A stretch of DNA of 64,000 nt from Triglochin maritima (Eukaryota; Streptophyta; Magnoliopsida; Alismatales; Juncaginaceae). The notes below the pieces were generated by a model that was given only the letters and a program-made list of their open reading frames with translations, was not told the origin of the DNA and did not search any database. Shown in pieces: positions 11,889 through 23,906 of this stretch (the first letter of the stretch is position 1; each line of letters opens with the position of its first letter). The translations under genes were made by a program, and so were the position numbers. The stretch spans positions 15,652,542 to 15,716,541 of the forward strand of contig OY821791.1 in assembly GCA_963682175.1 (NCBI GenBank), given 5' to 3'.

Positions 11889-14800
11889 ATGCTTCCTAGA
11901 CGGGGAAAGGCGGTTGCCCATACTCGCGGTGAGAGTGAGACTGCGAGGGATGAGGCTTGGGAGGATGAGCGTCGGACGTTGTTCGATACGGTCGGACGTC
12001 TGACAGAGATGCTACAGCAGCAGACGGCACAGACTGGGCAGACGGGGACTGGCGCTATGCATGACCGGTTTATGCGCCAGCATCCGCCTACCTTTCTGGG
12101 GCAGTACGACGCAGAGGCTGCGGAGGAGTGGATCTTCACTATGCAGAAGATCTTCAGTGCTATTGGTTGTCCTCCAGAGGCGAGAGTGGGCCTGGCTACA
12201 TATGTGTTGGGCGGTGCTGCGTCCAACTGGTGGAGGTCCACATCTGCAGTGGTGTTTGCGGACAGAGATGATATAGCCTGGGAGGAGTTCGTTGGCGAGT
12301 TCAACGAGCAGTATTTTCCGCAGCATGTCCAGGATGAGAAGAGGGAGGAGTTTCTGAGTCTTCAGCAGGGAGACATGACCCTGGCAGGCTACATCAGGAA
12401 GTTCAACGCCCTTGAGCGTTACTGTCCCGAGATGTATATTACACAGGAGCAGAGAGCAGGGAAGTTCGTCCGAGGGCTCCGGAAGCAGTTGAGGACGAAG
12501 GTGCTGACACACATGCCGAGCACGTTGGCCGATGCAGTGAAGAGTGCCTCTGTTCTTGATCGTGACTACAGGGAGAACTACCAGGATGAGAGGAGGCCAT
12601 CAGGTAGGTTCTCTGGGAGGCCAGGAGGTCAGACTGGAGGGAATCCGGGCAAGAAGCCCCGGTTCGAGGGAGCAGGAGTTGCAGTACCGCGACCTGAGCC
12701 TTGTGGTAGATGTGGGAGGTTTCACTCCGGGCCGTGCTTCACCCCTGGAGCATGTCATGGGTGTGGCCAGCTGGGCCACTTTATTAGGAGCTGTCCGAGC
12801 CGAGGAGCTGGGCCGAGCAGACCACCGGGTTTACCCGCACCAGGCAGAGGAGGAGGCGGAGGTAGACCACCTTTCAGACCACAGCAGGGGCAGCGCACTG
12901 GCAGAGTTTTCACCATCCAGGCAGAGGAGTCTCGGGATGGAGGCGCTGTCGTGGAAGGTACACTTCTTGTCGCAGGTTCAGTAGCTAGGGTGCTCTTTGA
13001 TTGTGGCGCGACACACTCGTTCATCTCAGAGCGATTTGCGGGAGTGTTGGGCTGTACCATTGCGATGTTGACTGCCACGTTGGAGGTCAGCACACCCCTG
13101 GGTCTGGTGGGCACTGTGGGGAGATTTGTCCCCGGCGCCACGGTTGTTTCGGGAGATCAGGAGTTTCCGGCAGACCTGGTCTTGCTACCGATGGAGGACT
13201 TTGATGTCATACTTGGGATGGATTGGCTGTCCCAATATGATGTTCGAGTCTTGTGCCGTGAGAAGAAGATTTTGATCCCGAGGAAGGGTTTGCCTGATAT
13301 TCTGATTAGAGGGATCAAAAGCAGAGGGGGTCGCATTATTGTATCTGCTGTGAGAGCTCAGAGACTGTTGCAGCAGGGTTGTGCAGCATTTCTGGCGACA
13401 CTTGTGGTTGCGGAGGCAGAGTCTCAGAGGCTAGAGGACATTGAGGTGGTGCAGGAGTTCGCGGATGTTTTTCCAGCGGAGATTCCAGGTTTACCACCAC
13501 ACCGGGAGTTGGAGTTCGGCATAGAGTTGGTAGCTGGTACTACACCACAGTCGAAGGCTCCATACCGGATGGCACCTGCTGAGTTGACAGAGTTGAAGAA
13601 GCAGTTGCAGGAGTTGATGGACTCTGGATTTATCAGACCGAGCGTCTCGCCTTGGGGTGCACCAGTTTTGTTTGTGAAGAAGAAGGACGGATCCTTGAGG
13701 ATGTGCATAGACTACAGGATGCTGAACCAGGTGACGGTGAAGAATAGGTATCCCTTACCTAGGATCGAGGACCTCTTTGATCAGCTGCAGTCAGCGAAGG
13801 TTTTCTCGAAGATTGACCTACGTTCAGGATATCACCAGTTGAGGATTCAAGATGAGGACATCCAGAAGACAGCCTTCAGGACGAGATATGGACACTATGA
13901 GTTCTTGGTGATGCCATTTGGATTGACGAATGCTCCGGCAGCGTTCATGGATCTGATGCACCGGACATTCAGGCAGTATATTGATATATTTGTGATTGTC
14001 TTCGTGGATGACATTTTGATTTATTCACCAGATGTGGAGCAGCACAGAGAGCATCTGAGGATTATACTCAGCATCTTGAGGGCTCAGCAGTTATATGCTA
14101 AGTTCTCAAAGTGCGAGTTTTGGCTGGACAGAGTGGCATTTCTCGGACACATTGTATCGGCAGAGGGGATATCAGTGGATCCGGCAAAGGTAGAGGCAGT
14201 GACACAGTGGAGGACCCCTACGAGCGTGACGGAGATTAGGAGCTTTGTTGGACTGGCGGGTTATTACCGTCGCTTCATCAAAGACTTCTCGAGATTGGCA
14301 GCACCACTGACGGCTCTGACGCAGAAGGGAGTCACTTTTGTTTGGTCGCAGAAGTGCGAGGACAGCTTTCAAGAGCTGAAAAGACTGTTGACCACAGCAC
14401 CAGTTTTGTCATTGCCGAGTGGCACGGGTGGATTCGTGATTTATAGCGACGCTTCAGGAGTTGGCTTAGGATGTGTACTTATGCAGCACGGGAGGGTGAT
14501 CGCGTACGCATCCAGACAGCTGAAGGTCCATGAGAGGAATTACCTGACACATGATTTGGAGTTAGCAGCAGTGGTTCATGCACTGAAGACCTGGAGACAC
14601 TATCTTTATGGCGAGCAGTTCGAGGTGTTTACAGATCATCAGAGTCTGAAGTACCTGTTCTCGCAGAAGGAGCTGAACATGAGGCAGCGCAGATGACTTG
14701 AGTTCATTTAGGACTATGACTTCACTATCTCTTACCATCCGGGGAAGGCGAACACAGTTGCAGACGCTTTGAGCCGGAAGGTAGAGGTATCAGTAGCAGG

Positions 14801-16331
14801 CCTATGCATTCAGGAGTGGAGACTGCTAGAGTCCTTGGCAGAGTGGAGGCCATTTGCTGATAGCTCTGAGGGCGCAGTGATTGCCGGAGTGAGAGTAGAG
14901 CCTCAGACAGTATCAGCAGTGATTCATGCTCAGACTACAGATGAGGAGTTGAGCAGTTTGTTACAGTTAGCTGCCAGAGATGGGTCAGACTTCAGAGTTG
15001 GAGTGGATGGAGGTCTGAGATTCAGAGACCGTATCTGGGTGCCGAAGACAGAGGACCTAAGACATGATATCATGGAGGAGGCACACAGATCGAGATATTC
15101 CATTCATCCAGGGAGCACCAAGATGTACAAAGACCTGCAGCGGAACTTCTGGTGGCGAGGTATGAAGAAGGACGTTGCAGACTTCGTGTCGAGGTGTTTG
15201 GTCTGTCAGCAGGTGAAGATCGAGCACCAGAGACCAGCAGGACAGATGCAGAGGATTGAGTTGCCTGAGTGGAAGTGGGAGCACGTGACGATGGATTTTG
15301 TTACGGGGCTACCGAGGACACGGAGATTCCACAATGCGATTTGGGTTATAGTCGATCGACTGACCAAGTCGGCGCATTTCTTAGCTATTAAGACCACTCT
15401 TGCTCTGGAGGGTCTAGCTAAGTTATATATTGATGAGATTGTCAGACTTCATGGCGTACCAGTCAGTATCATTTCAGACAGAGATTCCAGATTCACTTCG
15501 AGATTTTGGGAGAGTCTACACAGAGCACTGGGGACACGTCTGAAGTTTAGCACAGCTTTCCACCCACATACTGATGGCCAGTCAGAGCGGACGATACAGA
15601 CATTGGAGGACATGCTGAGAGCGTGTACACTGGACTGGGCCGGGCATTGGGATGAGCACTTGCCGTTGATAGAGTTTGCCTACAACAACAGCTACCACTC
15701 GAGTATTGGGATGACACCATATGAGGCATTATACGGGAGACCGTGTAGATCGCCGGTATGCTGGAGTGATGTGGGCGAGAGACAGCTAGTTGGACCTGAC
15801 ATTATTCAGTTGTATTCAGAGAAGGTCGACGTGATTCGGAGACGACTAGCTACGGCACAGAGCAGGCAGAAGAGTTATGCTGATACGCGGAGGCGTGAGC
15901 TGACTTTTGATGTAGGAGATCATGTCTTCCTGAAGATCTCACCTTCCAGAGGTGTGATGAGATTCGGGAAGAAGGGGAAGCTGAGTCCGAGATATGTTGG
16001 ACCTTTTGAGATATTGGATCGGGTCGGTGAGGTGGCATATAGGATTGCACTACCACCACAGTTCGCAGGACTTCACAACGTCTTCCATGTTTCTATGCTG
16101 AGGAAGTACGTGGCCGATCCAGCTCATGTGATAGAGATAGCAGTGCCAGAGATCCGGCAGGATTTGTCATTAGATGAGAGACCAGTTCAGATTGTGGATC
16201 AGATGGTACATCAGCTCAGGAGGAGAGCAATTCCGATGGTGAAGGTCAGGTGGCAGCATCACACGGTCAGAGAGGCTACCTGGGAGATCGAGGAGGATGT
16301 CAGGAAGCAGTATCCAGAGTTATTCCGGTAA
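11889..16331 (+). pseudogene. Element A gag-pol polyprotein, two nonsense codons
   Basis: One frame of 1481 codons. The start chosen is ATG 11889 (MLPRRGKAV), which aligns with element B's start (MPPRRVRPP); an in-frame ATG at 11844 adds 15 hydrophobic residues and is less likely. Approximate order: gag with WIFTMQKIF...NWWRST...FNEQYFP (residues 55-170); CCHC knuckle [14 protein letters not shown] (288); aspartic protease FDCGATHSF (370), where D-C-G replaces the usual D-S/T-G, a known variant in this lineage; reverse transcriptase with FVDDILIYS (704); RNase [11 protein letters not shown] (854); integrase HHCC zinc domain [16 protein letters not shown] (1066-1110) and D, D, E core (MDFVTGLP, IISDRDSRF, GQSERTIQ); C-terminal chromodomain-like VRWQHHTVREATWEIEED. 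TGA at 14694-14696 (Trp in the family) and TAG at 14709-14711 (Lys or similar) break it inside RNase H. Otherwise intact. Confidence 0.92.
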
Positions 16332-16367
16332 GTTACTTGTTTCAAATTTCGCGGACGAAATTCTTTT

Positions 16368-16380
16368 AAGGAGGGTAGAT
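16368..16380 (+). promoter_or_regulatory. Polypurine tract of element A
   Basis: AAGGAGGGTAGAT directly before the 3' LTR, preceded by the GACGAAATTCTTTT motif that also precedes element B's 3' LTR. It primes plus-strand synthesis. Confidence 0.85.
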
Positions 16381-18361
16381 TGTAATAACCTAATCTAAAA
16401 CATCTTAATTAACTAAACCTAAACCTAATTAACCCTAATTAATCATGCATGAAGAGGTGGAGGTGTTGGACATGTGGAGATTGAGGTGGATGACTTGGGT
16501 TGGAGGCTTTGGAGGTGGAATGGGAGATAAGATTTGAACTCTTCTATAAATAGGATTGTTAGATTAATTGCAAACGTTTTCTTCATCTTTTGCTTTTACC
16601 AGAGAGTGAGAGAGAGATATTCGGAGAGAAGAAGTAAAGAAGAAGAAGAAGAAGGAGAGAAGAAGTGAAGAAAGAGAAGAAGAAGTGGAGTGAAGTGGTG
16701 CAAGCTTGGGAGGCGTCTACAAACTCCTTCAAGGTATGCCAAGTCTTCATATTAACTCCCCAAGAGGTGTGGGAGTGTAGAGGACGGCGTTGGTGCCGTT
16801 TCTCCGGTGAAAACCCTACTGGACGGAGGTTGAAGACGACTGGTTCGGTCGACCGTTGGGTGTTTCGGTCGACCGAACAGCGTCTAAATGATGCCTGTCC
16901 AGTAGGAAGATGTATTGTTCGGTCGACCGGTAGTTGGGTCGGTCGACCGATATTTATAAATATTAACTTGGTTCCCGGAACGGTCGAACGATGTCTGTGA
17001 GACGGTCGACCGTTATGCCAAATTTAAGCGGGAAAATAAAGGGTTACATTAGCCGGTCGACCGGTGTTGTTTCGGTCGACCGAACCCAGTAGATAGATTA
17101 GACAGGCCTTCGGCCGACCGAGTGTGTGTCTCGGTCGACCGAACTGCGCAAGGTCGGTTCGAGCGTTGACCATCTAAACGGTCGACCGCTCTGGATCCGG
17201 TCGACCGACCGCGTGCAGTTTTCCTGTAGTGAAGTGCTTGTTGATCCGGTTAACCGGAAGAGTTCCGGTCGACCGAATTCAGTGGGCAGGATTCATGCAG
17301 GCATTCTTATCGGTTGAACGGACCCTGGTTCGACCGACAGGATATATATGTATATAAAATGTATAGCATAGACCTTCCAAACGGTCGACTGCTAGATGAC
17401 TTTTGTTCGACCAATTGGTAGGTATTTCGGTTGGCGTGGTTCGACCGGTAGACTTGTTTGTACAGTACCGTGTACTGTGTGGGGGACCGGTTGACCGGTG
17501 TTTTTTTAGCGGTTGACCGATCTGCCGCAGGTTGGTGGATTTATCCACACGCGAGCCGTCGATGTCAGGTCGACTACCGGCTCCGAGGCGACGGTTGATT
17601 ACCGGCTTTGAGAGCTACGGATTTCACCTTCGACGAAGGTGTATTATTGTACTACCATTTTTCCTCTCTTACCGAGCGGGGTGTGAGGGATGTGTACCGT
17701 AAACCTTGGGCAGTTTGCGAGGGTTTAGCGGTAGGCCGAGGATGTTCCGGCAGGGTGCGCGCTAGGCGACTCTTGGGGGAGCAGTGGCTGTCGTCTGACC
17801 CGAGTTGTGTATTCGGCGGGCTGACTCGCTCCTTGGGTGCGGCGTGTACCGGGGTTTCCTTCCTGCACTTTTGGGGAGCAGTGGTGTCGACTGACCCTTG
17901 TGAGGCAGCGTTGGACTGACTTGACCCTAGTGGCAGGAGTGGTTCAGTGTCGCGGAGGCGGTGAGGGCATTATTGTGGGCCCGAGGCGGATGATCATGTG
18001 CATTGTATTGCATTGTCTTTAATTCCTTTTTATATTTTTAGGAGACTTGGTATACGGGGTTCCTGCAGGGAACTCAGGCATGTTTGTTGTTTGCATTTCA
18101 GGTAGCGAGCAGGTTTAGAGTCAGGTGGTGACCGAGGACGGTGCCCCCAAGATCAGATCCTGTAGTTATCAGTCTCTTCCTTTTGAGGTGATTACATATT
18201 GTATAGCTTTTGTCGTAATCACAGTCAGTTTGTATAGTTGACTTCCACGTGGATCATATTTATATTATATATGTTGGTTTGTTTCCCGTGACGTGCCCAG
18301 TGTTGACCGTTGACGGTCTTTGTTATTGTTTAAATTTTCCGCTGTTTTCGGGTATGTTACA
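16381..18361 (+). repeat. 3' LTR of element A
   Basis: 1981 bp, offset 6595 from the 5' LTR with no length change. Most differences are transitions (for example 10196/16791 T to C, 11532-region GAG to AAG). It has the same internal array, at 16841-17580. Confidence 0.93.
16841..17580 (+). repeat. Array of CGGTCGACCG palindromes in the 3' LTR of element A
   Basis: Copy of the array at 10246-10985. Two of the few LTR differences create better palindromes here (CGGCCGACCG at about 17111 and GTTCGACCGG at about 17440). Confidence 0.9.
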
Positions 18362-18366
18362 GACAG

Positions 18367-18800
18367 AGTGCGCTGTTGTAGGTCGATTGGGGCGTTGACC
18401 ATCCAAACGGTCGACCGCCTGTTTGACTCGTCTGACCGATGACTTAAGTTGATTTGTGGTTGGGTTCGACCGAAAGTGGTTAGGTCAACCAGTGTTGTTT
18501 GGACGCATCGTGGATTTTACTGGTGGAATTCGGTCAACCGAGACTCCTCGGGGGTTCGACCGTTGATGATGTTGAGCGATGGTGGATTTCACTGGTGGGT
18601 TTCGATCGAACGGGTCCCCTTTACCGTTTGACCGATTGGTCGTTATGTTCGTTGAACCTGGGAGGTGACCTTCTAAACGGTCGACCGGTCCCTGACTTTG
18701 GTTCGATCGAACGTATGGAGTGTTGGTCGAACCAATTGCCATGTTTTGGTGAGATTCGATCGACCGGGACTCTTGGTTTGGTCGACCATTTGTGTCCAGT
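18367..18800 (+). repeat. Palindrome array in the 5' LTR of element B
   Basis: Together with five or six sites at 9640-9785, about 20 GGTCGACC-like sites (for example ACGGTCGACCGCC near 18408, GTTCGATCGAACGT near 18700, ATTCGATCGACCGG near 18755). They are more degenerate than in element A, in keeping with its age. The 3' LTR copy is at 38260-38860. Confidence 0.8.
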
Positions 18801-18904
18801 TTCTCACATTGGAGGTGCGGTTGTTGTGGTCGTCCGTGTGATGCTAGTTGTGGTACCGATGTTCTTCCGACAAGTGTGCTAGTGAGGTCGAGTTTTGAGG
18901 TGGT

Positions 18905-19290
18905 TGGGTGAAAGAGCACTGGAGCCCCGTAACTGTCGTGAGAGTTGTGGTTGGGTGAAAATGTCCTGGAGCCCAGCTAGTCTGTGCGGGGTTGGGTGAA
19001 AAAGTCGTGGAGCTCCGTAGTGCGTTCAGGTTGGGTGAAAAAACCCTGGAGCCTGACTATGGACCGTGTGATAAGGGTTGGGTGAAAAAGCCCTGGAGCC
19101 CTTAGACGTTCGAGTTGAGTGAAAGAGCCCTGGAGCCATGGTTGTATCGTGGTAGTTGTGGTTAGGTGAAAAAGCCCTGGAGCCCAGCTTGACGACATTG
19201 TGTGTTGCGGTGGTTGGGTGAAAAAGCCCTGGAGCCCCGTAACTGTGGTGTGTGCTGTGGTTGGGTGAAAAGGCCCTGGAGCCCAGCCTT
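18905..19290 (+). repeat. Minisatellite in the 5' LTR of element B, about 9 units
   Basis: Units of roughly 38-50 bp share the core GGTTGGGTGAAAAAG followed by CCCTGGAGCCC; the linker between cores varies in sequence and length. About eight units are in the 3' LTR (38950-39295). The core is much better conserved than the linkers. Confidence 0.85.
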
Positions 19291-19370
19291 GTTGTTTATA
19301 CTTTTCTTTGTTGATAGAATTGTATGCTAGAGTATTTCAGTTTCATACATTGTAGAGTTTTGCATACGGG

Positions 19371-19386
19371 GTTTCCTTCTGGAAAC
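19371..19386 (+). other. Small conserved hairpin in the LTR of element B
   Basis: GTTTCC-TTCT-GGAAAC, flanked by ATACGGG and TCAGGCAT, the counterpart of 11464-11478 in element A. Confidence 0.6.
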
Positions 19387-19547
19387 TCAGGCATTGTTGC
19401 ATGTTTGCTTTTCAGGCTGTGATCGGTGTTAGGGGTGTGGTGACTGAGGAGAGGAACACCGCTACCAGATCAAGCTTTCTCTCGTTTTGAGGTCGGAGTG
19501 ATTACTTGTATTTGTTGTATAGCCTTTTTGATGTAATCACACTTTTG

Positions 19548-19548
<1 letters not shown>

Positions 19549-19588
<40 letters not shown>
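19549..19588. repeat. TA microsatellite
   Basis: About 20 TA units near the end of element B's 5' LTR; the 3' LTR has a shorter, interrupted version at about 39560-39582. Confidence 0.9.
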
Positions 19589-19589
<1 letters not shown>

Positions 19590-19685
19590 TGGTGCACCTG
19601 TTTCCTTATATTTGAGTAATATCCTTTGCTTTGTTTGTATGTTATAAAATTTTAAATTCTTCCGCTGTTTGAGGATGTTACAACT

Positions 19686-19698
19686 TGGTATCAGAGCG
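19686..19698 (+). promoter_or_regulatory. Primer-binding site of element B (tRNA-Met type)
   Basis: TGGTATCAGAGCG, three bases after the 5' LTR end (19682). Confidence 0.85.
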
Positions 19699-19804
19699 GC
19701 CGGTTCCGGTGTCCTTATCCAAAGAAACCACCCTTAGAGTTTTAGAGTCTGCATTAGTTCATGCATTTTATGATTTTGATGTGTGTTGTCATGTTTGTGT
19801 ATAG

Positions 19805-20117
19805 ATGCCTCCGAGACGCGTAAGACCTCCCACACGGGACCGTAGCACCAGCGATGATACTAGGGGCACGAACTGGGCTGAGGAGTGGCGGATGCTCTAT
19901 GACACAGTGGAGCGACTAGGTGCGATGTTGGATCGCCAGCTAGGCAAAGGAGAGTCAGCCATGGCAGGAGCGATGCTCGATCACTTTATGAGACAACACC
20001 CGCCTACCTTCGATGGTTGAGACGATTCTGAGGCTGCAGAGGATTGGGTCCAGAAGATTCATGACATTTTCAGGCAATTGAGTTCCTTCCGAGAGCAAGG
20101 CAGACATGGCAGCTTAT
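19805..20117 (+). pseudogene. Element B gag, N-terminal part
   Basis: ATG 19805 (MPPRRVRPPTRDRS), then MLYDTVERLGAMLDRQ and [12 protein letters not shown], matching the N-terminus of element A's gag. TGA at 20018-20020 breaks it and a frame change follows. The remainder (SEAAEDWVQKIHDIF-like, then AAY) stops at 20117, where element C is inserted. Coding resumes at 23922. Confidence 0.85.
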
Positions 20118-21593
20118 TGTAGGATCGTATGGGTCAGTTATGCTAATCACAATTAATCCTAAATACCCACTTGTTTAACTATCAAAGATAAGTGCAGCGG
20201 AATTTAAACAAACAAGCGAGTAAAGGAAAAGAAACACAAACCACAATCGACACGGGGGTTTTACAGAGGTTCAGCCACCGCCTACGTCCTCTCTTGCAAG
20301 CTCCGCTCGACACTTCGAGCTCCGCTCACGTCTTCACTATCCACTCCCCGTTCCGGGCCGGGAGAGAACACCTTTTACAAAACACGCTCCACAAACACCC
20401 TCGTGAGCTTGACTTTCTTCTCTCACAATCCGAGAGGAACACTTCGGACTTTCACCGAAGTCCTTGCTTCTTTTACAAGTGAGAACTTGAGTGGAATACA
20501 CTCTCTAGCTTGAGCACATTTGAATGAGATTGGATTTGTGATTAAAGTGTGGAAGGTTTGAGGCTTTGAGTGTGTTGGGTTTCTCTCTAATGTATTGGAC
20601 AAGTAGTGGTAGGAGTGTTGTGTTAAAATGTGTTTTACAACTCTATTTATAAGCCTTAGAGAGAATAGAGCCGTTGGGATTGATTGGGTGTTAGTTGATG
20701 TGTGATACACAAAATAGAAATTTGTAGGACCCAATTCAGGATGAATTCGGTCGACCGGATCGGGCTGAACGGTCGACCGTTAGGCAGTTTTGAACTAAGT
20801 TCGGTCGACCGGTTAAGCAACGGTCGACCGCCCAACGCTACGATTTAGGTACACTTAAGTGATCGGTCGAACACCTATAGGGAAACGGTCGACCGATTTG
20901 TACCGGGCACTTTGGGGTTGACAAACAGTGATGTATTCGGTCGACCAAAACAGGTCTAGCGGTCGACAGTTTTTCAACAGGAGATTTGGGTTTGTCAAGA
21001 GATGGACAAACGGTCGACTGATCATGGTCCTCGGTTGACCGATACATGAAATGTATTTGGGGTATAATTGGTTTAATACGAATACGACCGTTGGGTATAT
21101 ACGACAAAAGTAACGGTCGGGAAAATAAGTTCAGACGGTCGACCGAAAGGCAAAACACGGTCGACCGAAACTAGACAGTGAAACACAAACAGGATACTTG
21201 ATCATTCGGTCGACCGAACGGCATGTTGCGGTCGACCGAATGTGGGCAGACAGTTAGGGTCTAAGTTTGGTGATCTATTGAAGTCCATATTATGTGAAAT
21301 TTCATGTGTGACTTCTATAAGGAACCTAGTGTGTGTTTAAGTTGATTTTAGCTCAAGTATGCTCAATTTACACATGTTCCGAAAGACTCAAAGAAATACA
21401 AAATACATGTCTTCAAAAGAGCTTGATTACATGTCTTGACTTGATTTTCCTTTCTTCCTTGAGTCTTGATCACCTGTAGAGGTTAGCACAAAGCAATATA
21501 CATGCAATGCAATATGTGTGCTACTCTACATTATATAATTAAGATTAGGTTAATTAAATCATCAAAACATAGATTAACGCCAAAAAGCCAACA
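20118..21593 (-). repeat. 3' LTR of element C
   Basis: 1476 bp; in element orientation TGTTGGC...CCTACA. Its inner end adjoins a G-rich polypurine tract. A TATA-like box lies on the minus strand near 20655 (rc of CTATTTATAAG). Because no second LTR exists here, the outer end at 20118 is inferred from the TG...CA rule and the break in B's gag. Confidence 0.75.
20745..21245 (-). repeat. Palindrome array in the LTR of element C (Copia)
   Basis: About 15 sites in 500 bp, most of them full CGGTCGACCG (for example near 20748, 20770, 20800, 20820, 21135, 21157, 21206, 21229), the same word as in the Gypsy elements A and B. In element orientation the array lies upstream of the TATA-like box, in U3. 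Confidence 0.88.
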
Positions 21594-21611
21594 ATCTCCC
21601 CCTTTTTGATG
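21594..21611 (-). promoter_or_regulatory. Polypurine tract of element C
   Basis: The plus strand reads ATCTCCCCCTTTTTGATG; its complement (AAAAAGGGGGAGAT) directly precedes TGTTGGC, as in SIRE-type Copia elements. Confidence 0.85.
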
Positions 21612-22249
21612 ATGGCAACCTATATCTTAACTATATCTTAATACATGGAATTTGTATATGTAAACTATGCATATTAATGCTCCCCCTATGAATGTGCATA
21701 GTTTTTGTTCAATTTTATTCCAAATTCCAAGTTACCCCCTTAATTATCTCTCCCCCTTTGACATCCATCAAACAATTGATATGAATAAAAACAAAGATTA
21801 TACAATTGAAGGTCAATGTGGATGTCTTGTTATGAAGTCGCTCCCCCTAAATTTTGCACTTCATTACTCTAACAAAATGATATTGATTAAGCTCCCCATA
21901 TAGATATGAATATGATTTTGCAATTTGGTTCAATTTTTATTTGCTCCCCTATTAACATCAAGTGAATATTACAATTAAGCATGTGATGTTTCATTTCCCT
22001 TTTTTACATCCATTTAGACAATTTGACTCTAAACATTATGAATGTTATTAAAACATAAAGATTTGCAATGAATGGGTATATGATATGTCAATTGAGCATA
22101 TAACCTAGACTAGAACCAATTTGATTGATAAAGTTTAGAGGATAGGAATTTATACCAACTTGAGGCTTGAATTGGTTCCAATCTCATTTGGTGATGCAAG
22201 CGGATTTGAATTTAACTCTTAAGCTCGCCCGGTCACCACCGATTTCTTC
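21612..22249 (-). other. 3' non-coding region of element C
   Basis: Between the gag remnant and the polypurine tract, where pol would lie in a full element. AT-rich, with recurring CTCCCC words (21681, 21734, 21753, 21840, 21891, 21952) on the plus strand, that is GGGGAG-like purine words in element orientation, resembling repeated polypurine tracts. No coding. Confidence 0.6.
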
Positions 22250-23869
22250 CTCAAGCACCTACAAGTGTAGATTTAGGTACCCAAACAACTTTGGGTCCTT
22301 GAATATTAGCTTTGGGAACCCAAACCATTTTGGTTTTAGGAGCCCACACACTTGAGGAAGTATGTTTTACAACTAAGTGCTTTCCATTCAAAGTTGAATA
22401 AGATGCATGGTTTTTCAATTTTGCATTAAATCCTAAACCATGTTTTTGCAAAGATTGTTTTTGACTTCCTAATAGCATGTTAAGCATCTTAGTTCCATGT
22501 GTGAACCTTTCTAAATCTTTTTTAATTGCACATTGCAAGCTTGAAGATCTAGTTGTTCACAATCTATAGGTGTTGCTTTTAATTTATCAAAATTTGATGC
22601 ATAATTTTCTAGTTTAGCAACCACCTCATTTTTCTCATTCATGCATGTTTCAATTTGGCTTTGGAGATCTTTAATTTGCTTTCTAGCATTTTTGTTCTTT
22701 TCACAAATGATCTGATATTGTTTAACTAAGTCATGAAATTCATTTTGAAGCTCAACATGTGTATAAGTTTCTTCATTAACACTAGAATGTGAGCTATCAC
22801 TATAATATGACTTAGTTGAGCAAGAATTACTAGAGCAAGAGTTAGATTCTACCTCACTTTGATCTTCAATAGCCATGAAACATGAGTGAGCCACTTCTCT
22901 TCTACTTTGCAAGGAAGACGACGATGATGATGGTGATGAATAATCATCCAATGTAGCCTTGTGTGCTTCCTCCTTCCTTTCTCTTCTCCTCTCCCTTCTC
23001 TCCTTTTTCTTCTCCCATTCTTTTCTGTCATTTTCACTCTCCTCCTTCTCCTTTTCTTTTTCTCTCTTTTCATTTCTTCTACCTCTTCTTTGATTCTTTT
23101 CTCCCATATCCTTCTTGAGGTATTTGAATAAGTCTTTGGCTAGGACTTCAATGCCCTCATCTTCTACACTCCTTCTTGGTTGGTCAATGTTTGCATGTAA
23201 TGACAAGAAGGGTTTGTTCCGTGAAGCTTCCTTCTCCTTTCGATGGTTGATTTGGAGTTCATACGCCATCAAATTACCAATTAATTCCTCCATTTTGAGT
23301 TGGGAAAGGTCGCGTGCTTCTTCAATTGCGACCACCTTGTCTTCCCAATCGTGTCTTAACGACCGGAGGAATTTCCTTGTCATCTCTCCTTCATTTAATC
23401 TTCTTCCAAGAACCAAAAGAGAGTTAGTGATATCGGTGAAGCGAGTGTTCATTTCGCTTATGTTTTCACCGATTTGCATAGAAAAAATCTCATATTTATG
23501 CATGAGGAGACTAATGCGGGTTTCCTTAGTTTTACTATCCCCCTCATGATGCATTTGTAGTCTATGCCAAATCTCATATGCACTAACACAACCTCTAATC
23601 CTATTATATTCACCCTCATTAAGGCCACAATACAAGATGTTCATGATTTTCGAATTCATTTCGATTTCTTTCATTTTGGGTCTTGTAAGTGAATCTAATT
23701 CATCTTCATTTGGGGGTGTGTATGGATTTTGGAGAAACATCCAATACTTAAGGTCATTTGAAATTAGGAATATTTTCATCCTATTCTTCCAATAATCATA
23801 ATTTGACCCATTTAGCAAAGGAGGTCGAGTTGTGCATAATCCCTCTACATGATTACATGTGCTAGCCAT
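22250..23869 (-). pseudogene. Element C gag-like protein (Copia), truncated
   Basis: ATG 23869 (MASTCNHVEGLC), open to 22513, about 452 residues. The N-terminal part has PPLLNGSNYDYWKNRM, IWHRLQMHHEG and FTDITNSLLVLGR, the DUF4219/UBN2 gag domain of SIRE-like Copia elements. A middle stretch (about 22960-23110) is extremely rich in Lys, Glu and Arg, then Ser-rich, then a coiled-coil-like segment. After a frame change near 22520 the C-terminal VWVPK repeats (VWAPKTK, VWVPKAN, VWVPKST) appear, which normally sit just before protease; here non-coding 3' sequence follows. No zinc knuckle was noticed. The protein could still be made to 22513, but no enzymes remain in this copy. Confidence 0.8.
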
Positions 23870-23906
23870 GCTAAAAATACGATTAAGTAATGAATTTAGC
23901 GCACAA

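Larger units (their letters stand above)
9786..18361 (+). mobile_element. Element A: Tekay-like chromoviral Ty3/Gypsy retrotransposon, near-complete and young
   Basis: Complete structure: 5' LTR 9786-11766, primer-binding site, gag-pol 11889-16331, polypurine tract, 3' LTR 16381-18361, flanked by 5-bp duplications GACAG (9781-9785 and 18362-18366). Both LTRs are exactly 1981 bp and differ at roughly 18 positions by eye (under 1%), indicating recent insertion. The empty site is visible in element B's own 3' LTR, where GACAG (38421-38425) occurs once and the flanks run through. The coding frame is open except for two nonsense codons, so this copy is probably not autonomous now. Confidence 0.93.
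18367..19682 (+). repeat. 5' LTR of element B, right part
   Basis: Resumes after element A (first five bases after A are the duplicated GACAG, 18362-18366) and matches 38426-39660 of the 3' LTR. It holds palindromes (18380-18800), a minisatellite (18905-19290), a short conserved hairpin (19371-19386), a TA microsatellite, and ends GTTACA two bases before the primer-binding site. Confidence 0.85.

Noticed and set aside
11873..11891. Splice-acceptor-like TTTCCTTTGGCAG directly before element A's gag ATG (also TATAG before element B's ATG)
   Set aside because: Suggestive, but no convincing donor site was identified in the leader; left as an unproven idea.
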